Shown here: positions 1 to 7,697 of the stretch, in pieces
Layout: each line of letters begins with the position of its first letter
Numbering within the stretch: position 1 is the stretch's first letter
NCBI GenBank assembly: GCA_937894355.1
Contig: CALCRD010000051.1
Location: 1-16,220, forward strand
Direction of reading: 5' to 3'
DNA from: an uncultured Bacillus sp.
GTDB taxonomy: Bacteria > Bacillota > Bacilli > Bacillales > Cytobacillaceae
DNA: 16,220 nucleotides
Program-made: the position numbers and the translations under genes
Notes under the pieces: generated by a model
What the model was told of the DNA's origin: nothing
The model's database searches: none
The model's input: the letters and a program-made list of their open reading frames with translations, nothing else

Positions 1-174
1 AATTCTGATTGGAATTCTTTAGTTTTGGGTGTAGCTAGCTAAGGGAAGATTACAATGACACCATCCACTCCAAAAACCCCTACTCCATTTAAATATTTTT
101 ATCCGACCCATTTTCAGGGAATCTGACAAGGTTATCATGCTAGTTGGATATACTTTGCTAATTCCAGTCAAACA
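1..174. other. Unassigned DNA downstream of the operon
   Basis: This stretch lies beyond the operon terminator and holds no convincing reading frame on either strand. It contains several short G-rich or C-rich blocks and, at its left end, a five-base inverted repeat (AATTC, six-base gap, GAATT). I see no tRNA, promoter or recognisable gene end. It could be the tail of a mobile element or ordinary intergenic DNA before the next locus; the window does not decide. Confidence 0.4.
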
Positions 175-208
175 AAATGCGGTTTGAGAAAAACCTCAAA
201 CCGCATTT
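175..208 (-). terminator. Intrinsic terminator of the operon, overlapping the last stop codon
   Basis: A perfect 14-base inverted repeat (arms 175-188 and 195-208, sequence AAATGCGGTTTGAG and its complement) encloses a six-base loop. Read on the minus strand the stem is followed by TTTTGTTTG, the U-rich tract expected of a rho-independent terminator. The plus-strand side lacks a comparable T run, so termination is chiefly for leftward transcription. The upstream arm also encodes the last three residues and the TGA stop of the final gene, so the coding sequence ends inside the stem. It marks the end of the polysaccharide operon. Confidence 0.88.
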
Positions 209-1059
209 AAGTAGCTTTCTATAAGCAATTTGGTCTCTTCAATATGGCTTCTTGAGGAAGCACCAAAAAGGACTGATTCTATTTGGGGAAAATTTGCCAG
301 ATACTCTATTGCTTCTTTAGGACTTAAAGCTCCTGCTGCCAGAACCTGCATAGCTATTGGTCGAAAAGTTTTCTCGTTAAGATACTTTTCATATAGTTCT
401 ATACCCCCAGACATTCTAAAGCCTATCTTATTAATTGAACTACAAATTATTGGATTTGAAATTCCTACAGATTCAAGAGCATCCAATAATCTAGGCATGT
501 TCATAGTTATATAACCGGGTTCTGCATCAAACTTCTTCTTGATATAATCATGATACTGAGCAAAGACTTCATACATACCCAATCCTAAAATCAGATCAAC
601 CAAAACATTCTGCAGAAAAATAACAGGGGTCTTAACTCCCCTAAACATTTTCATCTCTGCATCAATAAGCAATTCCATTAGTTTACTGAAGTCCTTATTC
701 AGAATACCCATTCCGCCTTTGATCGCAAAACTGAAAATATTGCCTGGTACATACTCTTTAATTGATCCTACTATTCCTAGTTCCGTTACAGCATTTGCAT
801 ATTTATGAGCATAAGGCATGCATGGAAAAAAATTAAAATCCTGATATTTAGATTTATTGTTGCGCATGATCTCAGTAATTTCACCTATTCGATCATGTGT
901 AGTACACATAAAAGTATTAATGCCTAGATCAATAGCCTGATCTAGAACATTCATAATAGACTTAGTATCCCGAAAACGCATCGATTGCTGACGTGATTTC
1001 TCATCAGACAAATGGTTTACTGCAAAAAACTGGTTGTCACCAAACAAGACCTTATCCAT
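196..1059 (-). CDS. AKR-like TIM-barrel protein of unknown function
   Basis: This 287-residue soluble protein is the last gene of the operon, starting five bases after the stop of the Gfo/Idh oxidoreductase gene. No signal peptide or membrane segment is seen. The N-terminus (FGDNQFF at residues 6-12, followed by VNHLS) recalls uncharacterised TIM-barrel proteins found beside DUF354 genes, but that is from memory. The C-terminus, with a stretch reading SVLFGASSRSHIEET about 25 residues from the end, resembles the last barrel segment of aldo/keto reductases, where such a loop precedes the final helices. A clear Asp-Tyr-Lys-His catalytic tetrad is not obvious, so reductase activity is unproven. 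By context it probably acts on a sugar or sugar nucleotide downstream of WecB and WecC. Alternatives are a lyase or epimerase with the same fold. The reading frame is certain; the function is not. Confidence 0.85.
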   Translation of the reverse strand: MDKVLFGDNQFFAVNHLSDEKSRQQSMRFRDTKSIMNVLDQAIDLGINTFMCTTHDRIGEITEIMRNNKSKYQDFNFFPCMPYAHKYANAVTELGIVGSIKEYVPGNIFSFAIKGGMGILNKDFSKLMELLIDAEMKMFRGVKTPVIFLQNVLVDLILGLGMYEVFAQYHDYIKKKFDAEPGYITMNMPRLLDALESVGISNPIICSSINKIGFRMSGGIELYEKYLNEKTFRPIAMQVLAAGALSPKEAIEYLANFPQIESVLFGASSRSHIEETKLLIESYLNAV

Positions 1060-1064
1060 AGTTT

Positions 1065-2078
1065 CTAAATTGAATCGTTAATAAGCATTTGACTTACTTT
1101 ATCAGTATAAAGTCCTTCCTCAAATGTATTTATGTCACCCACCTTTCCCATCTTCACGTTCTCTATAAAGTAGTCTATCTGGGCTGAGTACTCCTCGCCC
1201 CTTAAATAAAAGTTTACAGGCAATGCTAAATCAGTTATATACTTTACATTCCAACCTTTAGCTAAACCTTCTTTCTTGTTTTCTTCTTTTAAGTATATCT
1301 TAATTTCAGTTGCATCGCAAATAATCTTCCCTCTTTCACCAAAAACCATCAAGCTTGTAGACATTTTGCGATAAGTTTCATCACTCCAATTCACCAAAAG
1401 GGTTCCTGACAACCCATTTGATAGTATCAATGAGGAAAAAACTCCATCCTCTACTTCTTTGCTATAAAACTTTTTCAATAGTGTACCTTTAACCTGAACA
1501 GGCCTCCCAATACATCCCTGAATCAGATTAACGACATGTGAAGAATAATCATTTAAGCATCCTCCGCCTTCCGACTTTTTAGACCTCCATGTACCCCCTT
1601 TTGATTTAGTCACAACAGGCCCATATGCCTCTCCCGAAAAATGAAGCAGCTCTCCTAGCACACCAGCTGATAACAAACGCTTTAGCTCTCTAAAAGTCCC
1701 AATAAAATGATTATGAAAACCAACCTGATTGTTTACTTTGTGTTTCTCTGCAAGTGCAACCAGCTCTTCTCCTTCATCTATTGAAAAGCATAAAGGTTTT
1801 TCACAAAACACATGCAACCCCTTCTCAATGGCTGGTTTAGCCATTAGATAATGCAATTTTGTAGGAGTGACCAAAAATACAGCATCAAGTCTCTCATTCG
1901 CGTACATTTCCCTAAAATCATCATATACCTTTATTTTGGAATTGTATTGCTTAAATGCACTCAATACTATCTGGGAAGTATCGCATACAGCAACCAGGTC
2001 AACATCTGGATGCGCTCCCAATATAGCGGCATGGGATAACCCCATTTTTCCTAAACCAACAACAGCTGTCTTAATCAT
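1065..2078 (-). CDS. Gfo/Idh/MocA-family NAD(P)-dependent sugar oxidoreductase
   Basis: This is a cytoplasmic dehydrogenase of the Gfo/Idh/MocA family, which oxidises or reduces ring carbons of sugars, sugar nucleotides and inositols. From the chosen start it has 337 residues. The Rossmann motif GLGKMG is at residues 8-13, the family signature CEKP at 92-95 (its lysine is the usual catalytic base), and a GGGCLND segment with Ser-Ser-His at about 171-181 sits at the expected active-site position. I chose the ATG at 2078 rather than an in-frame ATG at 2105, because the later start places the Rossmann strand right at the N-terminus and leaves one base after the DUF354 stop. WlbA, a known relative, is a 3-dehydrogenase for UDP-GlcNAcA. 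The aminotransferase and acetyltransferase that partner WlbA are absent here, so the substrate may be UDP-ManNAcA or a derivative, which is inference. Confidence 0.9.
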   Translation of the reverse strand: MIKTAVVGLGKMGLSHAAILGAHPDVDLVAVCDTSQIVLSAFKQYNSKIKVYDDFREMYANERLDAVFLVTPTKLHYLMAKPAIEKGLHVFCEKPLCFSIDEGEELVALAEKHKVNNQVGFHNHFIGTFRELKRLLSAGVLGELLHFSGEAYGPVVTKSKGGTWRSKKSEGGGCLNDYSSHVVNLIQGCIGRPVQVKGTLLKKFYSKEVEDGVFSSLILSNGLSGTLLVNWSDETYRKMSTSLMVFGERGKIICDATEIKIYLKEENKKEGLAKGWNVKYITDLALPVNFYLRGEEYSAQIDYFIENVKMGKVGDINTFEEGLYTDKVSQMLINDSI

Positions 2079-2079
2079 T

Positions 2080-3105
2080 TTACATAATATTAATTTCAAA
2101 TACACTACTATACAATAGCTTATTAGCTAAGATACCTTTATCAAGGAGCATTTTCGAGGCTTTCATGATAGAATCGTCATATGATTTATCAACTATTCTA
2201 AGAATAGATTGAACATCAGGTTGTAAAATATGCTGCATCAATCCAAGTTCAATTAAATACCTATCCACGGCCAATAGCTCTCCGGCATAAGTACTAATTA
2301 CTTTCTTACCTAATACCGCAAGTTCTCGTGTCATCGAACCCCCTCCACCTATAAAAACATCACATTCTCTTACAATAGTCTTAAAATCAATTGCTTTTTC
2401 CAATACTGTGCATTGCCTAAACTTTATATCCTTGTAATGCTCAAGTTGCCCCACCCCTCTAGGAATTATTGTAACACTAACCTGCTGAGCTAATGATACT
2501 AACAACTCATCATGCTGAAATAATGGACCATTATAATATTGAGCAGTCATTGGTTCTGGTCTGAAAAACACACTAGTTCCTGAACTCTTGGCTGCTGGCA
2601 GGTTTTCTTCTTTCCCTGACAGATAAATACCTTCTTTTACTCCAGGGTAAAACTGGAATTTTCTTTTCACAGGCAATCTTTTTCTTGAAAGGAAAGGTCT
2701 TAATGGTTCCGGCAAGAAAACTCTTTTGGCAAACAAAAAGCCAATAAGATTCCCCCTTGCATGCTCATTATCGTTAGTATAAATGCTTGGAATGCCCAAC
2801 AACCAGGAGACTAAAGGCAAATAGAAGCTACTTTGGCAAATAGAAACATCAACATGCTTTCGTTTTATAAACAAGAACAACCTTGCTAGCCTCAAAGGGA
2901 ACATAAGGTATTTAAGGAAAGTACTCTTTCCAGAATACCCGTTTATTATATTATAGTTCCACCCGGTTAGTTCAAGCAAGTCAACTGTGTTCGATGAATC
3001 GCGACAAGTTAGAATGACATCATGACCTTCTCTAATAAGTCTATTAACAATCCCTTCAAAAAAGCTAACCTGAGGTGTATTTATAAAGTCAATCCATATT
3101 TTCAT
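2080..3105 (-). CDS. DUF354-family GT-B-like protein
   Basis: This 341-residue protein begins with KIWIDFINTPQVSFF, the typical N-terminal strand of DUF354 proteins, and carries the family's glycine-rich loop GGGGSMTRE at roughly residues 252-260, followed by a second hydrophobic strand (VISTY). The fold resembles GT-B glycosyltransferases and UDP-GlcNAc 2-epimerases, but no activity is firmly assigned to the family as far as I recall. A hydrophobic, basic stretch at about residues 62-82 could associate with the inner membrane, as in many lipid-acceptor transferases. It follows wecC after a 117-base gap and is one base from the oxidoreductase start, so it is probably co-translated with it. 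The best guess is a glycosyltransferase or sugar-nucleotide enzyme using the WecB/WecC product. Family membership is fairly sure; the role is inferred. Confidence 0.85.
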   Translation of the reverse strand: MKIWIDFINTPQVSFFEGIVNRLIREGHDVILTCRDSSNTVDLLELTGWNYNIINGYSGKSTFLKYLMFPLRLARLFLFIKRKHVDVSICQSSFYLPLVSWLLGIPSIYTNDNEHARGNLIGFLFAKRVFLPEPLRPFLSRKRLPVKRKFQFYPGVKEGIYLSGKEENLPAAKSSGTSVFFRPEPMTAQYYNGPLFQHDELLVSLAQQVSVTIIPRGVGQLEHYKDIKFRQCTVLEKAIDFKTIVRECDVFIGGGGSMTRELAVLGKKVISTYAGELLAVDRYLIELGLMQHILQPDVQSILRIVDKSYDDSIMKASKMLLDKGILANKLLYSSVFEINIM

Positions 3106-3222
3106 GATGCAACTACTATAAAATTATCTGTCTCCTATAGCCATTAAATTGTCGGATTAACCCAACTGGACAAAATCCTTTCCAATAATCATTCCCTAAA
3201 GCTGGGCAGTTCAAATAGTTTA

Positions 3223-4446
3223 TCAAACGACGATGCCACAAAAATCCAATATAACCTTTGTAGCACTTTTTATGCGTAGCTCTTTAAACTCATTATGAGC
3301 AACTAAAAAAGCTACAATATCAGCCCTTTCAAATGCCTCTCGATAATTTGTTAGCTTGAAAACCTTATGCTCTTTAATATTAGGTTCAACAAGGTAAATA
3401 TCTTCATCACTACAACTTTGTAGAACTCTTTGTGCAATGTACTTTGCAGGAGACTCCCTTAAGTCATCAATATTAGGTTTAAATGCAAGTCCCATAATTG
3501 CAATTGAAGGTCGACGACCATGCCTCAACTCAAACTCAATTCTTGCGCTTTCAATTTTCTCTGCAACCCAAAAAGACTTATAGTTATTAATTTCTCGTGC
3601 CTTTGCTATTATCTGAGATTCTCTAGGGTAATCTGCTGTTATGAAATAAGGATCAACCGCGATACAATGCCCCCCAACTCCACAACCTGGTTGAAGAATA
3701 TTGACTCTAGGATGTTTATTTGCTAACCTTATCAAATCCCACACATCAATACCCGCTTTATCACAAATCAGTGACAGCTCATTTGCAAAAGCTATTTGAA
3801 CATCTCTACTAGCATTCTCTGTAAGTTTACAAAGCTCGGCAGTTCTAGCATTTGTTTTATGCAGTTCACCTCTTACAAACAATTTATAGAAATCAACAGC
3901 TTTCTCTGTTGATACTTCATTTATGCCGCCAATAACCCTGTCATTATGAACCAGTTCATACATAACATTTCCAGGAAGGACTCTCTCAGGACAATAAGCA
4001 ATAAACAATTTGCCATTCAACTCCGGGCGCTCCTTAAAAATTATACCTGTCATCCTTTCAGTTGTACCCACCGGAGAGGTAGATTCAATAATAACTAGAT
4101 CTTGTTCTTTTAGCAGAGGGAGTATGCTTCTTATAGCTGTTTCGACAAAAGAGATATCTGGTTCATGATTACCCCCTTTAAATGGAGTTGGAACCACTAT
4201 CAAGTAAACATCTGCTGCTTTAGCACATGTAGAAGCACTAAGTGTTCCGATGTTTATGGCTTCACTAACATATTTTTTCAATTCAGGTTCTACTATATGA
4301 ATCTCACCTCTATTAATAGTGGCAACAACATCCTCATTTACATCAACACCCTGAACCTTTATTCCATTATATGCAATCAATGCAGATGTAGGTAACCCTA
4401 TGTACCCCAATCCCAGGGTGGTCACCGAAAAACTCTTTTTGTCCAT
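3223..4446 (-). CDS. wecC: UDP-N-acetyl-D-mannosamine dehydrogenase
   Basis: This 407-residue cytoplasmic enzyme should oxidise UDP-ManNAc twice with NAD+ to give UDP-ManNAcA. The NAD-binding motif GLGYIGLPT is at residues 12-20, ESTSPVGTT at 121-129, and the KLTEN segment at 207-211. The catalytic cysteine is Cys261 in GCGVGGHC, and the C-terminal UDP-binding signature GLAFKPNIDDLRESPA spans 319-334. All key residues are present and the length is close to the roughly 420 residues of E. coli WecC, so it looks intact. UDP-GlcNAc and UDP-glucose dehydrogenases share these motifs, but the gene directly follows wecB with an 18-base gap, which favours UDP-ManNAc as substrate. It supplies the acidic sugar implied for this polysaccharide. 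Confidence 0.95.
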   Translation of the reverse strand: MDKKSFSVTTLGLGYIGLPTSALIAYNGIKVQGVDVNEDVVATINRGEIHIVEPELKKYVSEAINIGTLSASTCAKAADVYLIVVPTPFKGGNHEPDISFVETAIRSILPLLKEQDLVIIESTSPVGTTERMTGIIFKERPELNGKLFIAYCPERVLPGNVMYELVHNDRVIGGINEVSTEKAVDFYKLFVRGELHKTNARTAELCKLTENASRDVQIAFANELSLICDKAGIDVWDLIRLANKHPRVNILQPGCGVGGHCIAVDPYFITADYPRESQIIAKAREINNYKSFWVAEKIESARIEFELRHGRRPSIAIMGLAFKPNIDDLRESPAKYIAQRVLQSCSDEDIYLVEPNIKEHKVFKLTNYREAFERADIVAFLVAHNEFKELRIKSATKVILDFCGIVV

Positions 4447-4464
4447 GCGTTTATTTTATAAGGG

Positions 4465-5583
4465 TTAGATATCAGTTTTTCTCAGATATTCAACAATCCT
4501 GTCAGAGGCTTTACCGTCACCATATGGATTATGTAGGGCGCTCATTCTTGCATATCTATTCTCATTAATTATCAAATCTAATGCCTCGTTGACAATTCTT
4601 GTCTTATCTGTTCCAACTAAAATCACAGTGCCAGCTTCGACAGCTTCAGGCCTTTCGGTTGTACTTCGCATTACTAAAACCGGCTTTCCAAGACTTGGGG
4701 CCTCCTCCTGAACTCCTCCACTATCTGTAATGATTAGTTTTGATCTATTCATCAACCAAACAAATACCTCATAGGGCTGCGGGTCTATCAGCAAAACATT
4801 ATTAATACCTGTCAGTACTTCTTTTACAGGCTTTTGAACGTTTGGGTTTAAGTGAACTGGATAAACTATTTTTCCATTAAAGCTCGCAGCTATCTCTTTC
4901 AGAGCACTACAAATGTTTAAAAAACCCTCTCCAAAATTCTCCCTTCTGTGACCAGTTACCAAAATAACCTCCTCATCCCCAATTAACTTTTTCAAGCCTT
5001 CAATTCTAGGGTTGTCCTTGATTAGTTTCACCCGTTCTACACTATCCAGCAAGGCATCAATTACAGTATTCCCTGTAACTACAACCCCCAATGACCCTAT
5101 CTTTTCGTCAAGTAAATTCTGTTTTGCCCTTTCTGTTGGAGCAAAGTGATAATCAGCTATGCGTCCAGTTAATTGCCTGTTTACTTCTTCAGGAAAAGGA
5201 GCTAATTTATTATAGGTGCGTAGCCCTGCCTCTACGTGTCCCACCTTGCATCCAGCATAAAATGCTGCCAAACCTGAAATAACAGAAGTAGTGGTATCCC
5301 CGTGCACTAATACAACATCAGGCCTAAAGTCTTCCAATACTGTTTTCATTCCTAACAGGATATCGCTAGTGAGTGAAAACAAGTTCTGGCCAGGTTTCAT
5401 TAGATTTAAATCATAATCTGGCTTTATATCAAAAAAATTTAAAACCTGATCTAGCATCTCTCTATGCTGAGCAGTCACACATACCTTTGTTGCAAATAAT
5501 GAATCCGATTTGAAAGCCCTCACCACAGGAGCCATCTTAATGGCCTCGGGTCGGGTTCCAAAAACAATCAAAACTCTCTTCAT
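4465..5583 (-). CDS. wecB: UDP-N-acetylglucosamine 2-epimerase (non-hydrolysing)
   Basis: This enzyme interconverts UDP-GlcNAc and UDP-ManNAc in the cytoplasm, the entry step to ManNAc-type sugars. The product is 372 residues when started at the ATG at 5583. An in-frame ATG at 5640 would add 19 residues not usual in the family, whereas the chosen start gives MKRVLIVFGTRPEAIKMAP, matching the normal N-terminus. Active-site signatures are all visible: HGDTTT around Asp96, HVEAGLRT around Glu118, FPEEVNRQ around Glu132, TGHRREN at 210-216 and DSGGVQEEAP at 287-296. The length agrees with the 376 residues of E. coli WecB. A 99-base gap separates it from the upstream GT2 gene. Paired with wecC, it points to UDP-ManNAcA production. 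Confidence 0.96.
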   Translation of the reverse strand: MKRVLIVFGTRPEAIKMAPVVRAFKSDSLFATKVCVTAQHREMLDQVLNFFDIKPDYDLNLMKPGQNLFSLTSDILLGMKTVLEDFRPDVVLVHGDTTTSVISGLAAFYAGCKVGHVEAGLRTYNKLAPFPEEVNRQLTGRIADYHFAPTERAKQNLLDEKIGSLGVVVTGNTVIDALLDSVERVKLIKDNPRIEGLKKLIGDEEVILVTGHRRENFGEGFLNICSALKEIAASFNGKIVYPVHLNPNVQKPVKEVLTGINNVLLIDPQPYEVFVWLMNRSKLIITDSGGVQEEAPSLGKPVLVMRSTTERPEAVEAGTVILVGTDKTRIVNEALDLIINENRYARMSALHNPYGDGKASDRIVEYLRKTDI

Positions 5584-5682
5584 TTTAAAACACATTTTTA
5601 TAGGCTTATCACAGTTAGAAATAATCTTGTGTTCAATCAATAACTATAAAAAGCCAGCGACACTATTAGGTAAACAAGGATA

Positions 5683-6579
5683 TCAGACGAATAGAGACTT
5701 AAAGAAGAACCTTATCTGCATCTGAGCCTTCTTCAAGATACCGGGCCTAATATTATTAACATCAAGAAAGGTCCTGGAAAGCCCAAGAATTCTCTTCTTT
5801 CCCAAGTAATATGAGTATAAAGAACTTGAATATGCTGAGAAGTACTTTTTATTCCATTCATCACTATTTTCAAGAAACTTCCGAATTTGCAACCTCAACT
5901 CAACAAAGTTATTAAAAACAGACTGAACCTTATTAGTATCATCTGTTCTTGTTATAGAGTTCTTGGAGTAGTATACATTTACTGTTGGTATAGATCTTGC
6001 TGACCTGACTTTGAATCCTGCTTTTAATATCCTAAACATTAACTCATACTCTTGCGAGGATGTCCAGTTTGCATTCCATCCACCTACATTATCAAGGCAT
6101 CTTTTTCTAAACACATTTGATGAAGTAATGCCTAAATGTCCAGTTATCAATCCAGTCCAAACATCTCTGTGCGGAAATTTTGGAAAAGGGAATTCAAACC
6201 CACCTTTTCTTATTACTCTACATAGACTGCCCACTAAAACATCAAATTGATATTTGCTTATGTACAACTCAATTCTACTTAAATGAGAAGGGAGCAACTC
6301 ATCATCGGAATCTAAAAATACAATCCACTCTCCTCTGGCATGACTTAGTCCCAGGTTTCTTGCAGGCGCAGCTCCAGGGGTTAGTTCACTAAAGACACTT
6401 ACTTTTTCCGGATGTAATTCCCTATATTTATTGAGGATGCCCAACGTAGCATCTTTTGAATTATTATCCACCAAAATCAATTCCCAATCATTGCATTCTT
6501 GATTTATGACACTATCAATTGCTCTATTTACATATTGACTGCAATTATAACATGGAATTATTACTGAAAACATACTCAT
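5683..6579 (-). CDS. Family 2 glycosyltransferase (GT-A fold)
   Basis: This 298-residue protein has the classic GT2 architecture: the opening strand FSVIIPCYN at residues 4-12, LILVDNNSKD at 34-43 (nucleotide-binding Asp38), the PARNLGLSHARGEW segment at 72-85, and the metal-binding DSDD at 90-93. A QEYELMFRI segment at 176-184 stands where the catalytic base region (usually ED or QEYE-like) occurs. There are no strong membrane spans; the C-terminal 100 residues are basic and aromatic, which fits a peripheral association with the inner membrane. It likely adds one sugar of the repeat unit to the lipid-linked acceptor from a nucleotide sugar. Its ATG overlaps the TGA of the preceding transferase gene (ATGA), so translation is probably coupled. 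Donor and acceptor cannot be read from the sequence. Confidence 0.93.
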   Translation of the reverse strand: MSMFSVIIPCYNCSQYVNRAIDSVINQECNDWELILVDNNSKDATLGILNKYRELHPEKVSVFSELTPGAAPARNLGLSHARGEWIVFLDSDDELLPSHLSRIELYISKYQFDVLVGSLCRVIRKGGFEFPFPKFPHRDVWTGLITGHLGITSSNVFRKRCLDNVGGWNANWTSSQEYELMFRILKAGFKVRSARSIPTVNVYYSKNSITRTDDTNKVQSVFNNFVELRLQIRKFLENSDEWNKKYFSAYSSSLYSYYLGKKRILGLSRTFLDVNNIRPGILKKAQMQIRFFFKSLFV

Positions 6580-7628
6580 AGTATGGGTTTATAAGTATTT
6601 AAAAAGGCCTCAACGACAATATCTTTATTATTAACCTTACTGACAATATGAAACATTTCCTCTCCCATATTCAGTAAGGCTTCCTTATCAGAAAACCCAA
6701 TTTTACTTACCTTTTCTATCACTTTGGCCAGGTTTATTACATGTTCTTGCTCATCTCTATATAAGTATGAAAAAACAAGATCTTCCGGATACTCCAGAAT
6801 TGTTCCGACTTTAGGAGAAATTACTGTTCTACCGTATGAGAAGCTTAATATTACAGAACCTGAGTTGAGACTACTTTTCAAACTCAAAGGTATGACAACT
6901 ACATCGCAATTGTGAATCAACAAAGGTAGTTCTTCGTCGGGAATAAATCTTGCATCAAGCTTGATATTTGGGATAGAATCTGCCTCTTTAAAGAGTTTCT
7001 CAGTGAACGTCTTGTCAGAAGGGTTTCCAGCAATCATTAACTCTACAGGTGAGTTAACTCTTTTTATTGCATTTATGAGTATATCAATGTTCTTATACGG
7101 TTTTATCGCACCTATAAATAAAAGCCTTACTGCTGGCCTACTACTCGAATTATTATCATCCAACTTGGGTCCATAAACATCGATATAGTTTGGATGAGGA
7201 ATTAACACAACCTTTGAAGAATTCCTATATCTTGGAGGCAGGAACATTCTAGATTCTTCACAATGTATGATAATCCTTTTTGAGAAGAAAACAATAAGCA
7301 ATCTTAACACCCTTGACATCCAGAAGTCACGATGAGATTCTTTGTTATGCATGGTCCAAACAATCCTTTTCCCAAGCATAATAAGCAGCAGTAGGATAAT
7401 TAACTTGCTTTGTATATTTAAAATTCTTTTCAATAATGTCTTTCCAATGGCATCCTCGAACCAGTTTAGGTGAACAATCTTGGTTGCAAACAGATTTCTT
7501 ATATCGAACAATAGTTCCTTAATTGAAATAACTTCACAACCCCGATTATTCAGACCTCCAATTATTATTTCCAAATACTTGTTTGCAATACTACCAGTAG
7601 GCGAGAATGCAACCTTGAGTCTTTTCAT
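6576..7628 (-). CDS. GT-B glycosyltransferase, GT4-like
   Basis: This 350-residue protein looks like a retaining GT4-type transferase. Its N-terminal half carries HLNWFE at residues 53-58 and WTMHN at 91-95 with a following histidine at 99, an arrangement seen in mannosyl- and glucuronosyl-transferase relatives. The C-terminal half begins with FIGAIKPYKN at 171-180, the usual first strand and loop of the donor domain, and holds SLNSGSVILSFSYGRTVIS at 253-271, the donor-binding helix. A hydrophobic stretch at about 75-86 (LIILLLLIMLG) may dip into the membrane near the lipid acceptor. It starts 69 bases after the beta-helix gene and overlaps the next transferase gene by four bases. The linkage formed is unknown. 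Confidence 0.9.
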   Translation of the reverse strand: MKRLKVAFSPTGSIANKYLEIIIGGLNNRGCEVISIKELLFDIRNLFATKIVHLNWFEDAIGKTLLKRILNIQSKLIILLLLIMLGKRIVWTMHNKESHRDFWMSRVLRLLIVFFSKRIIIHCEESRMFLPPRYRNSSKVVLIPHPNYIDVYGPKLDDNNSSSRPAVRLLFIGAIKPYKNIDILINAIKRVNSPVELMIAGNPSDKTFTEKLFKEADSIPNIKLDARFIPDEELPLLIHNCDVVVIPLSLKSSLNSGSVILSFSYGRTVISPKVGTILEYPEDLVFSYLYRDEQEHVINLAKVIEKVSKIGFSDKEALLNMGEEMFHIVSKVNNKDIVVEAFLNTYKPIL

Positions 7629-7697
7629 CTTTAAATAAATTGGAATGTAAAAATATACAAATGATTATTACCCGAAAACACTTTCCAAACTCCTAAA

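Noticed and set aside
1..174. Possible end of an insertion sequence
   Set aside because: G-rich blocks and a short inverted repeat hint at a mobile-element edge, but there is no transposase, defined terminal repeat or target duplication in view.
230..514. 94-codon plus-strand frame
   Set aside because: It lies entirely antisense to the TIM-barrel gene, has no family features and is explained as a shadow frame.
2079..2105. Upstream ATG of the Gfo/Idh gene at 2105
   Set aside because: It would add nine residues before the Rossmann strand and overlap the DUF354 gene; the ATG at 2078 gives the family-typical N-terminus.
5584..5640. Upstream ATG of wecB at 5640
   Set aside because: It would add 19 residues absent from typical WecB proteins; the ATG at 5583 directly precedes the conserved first strand.
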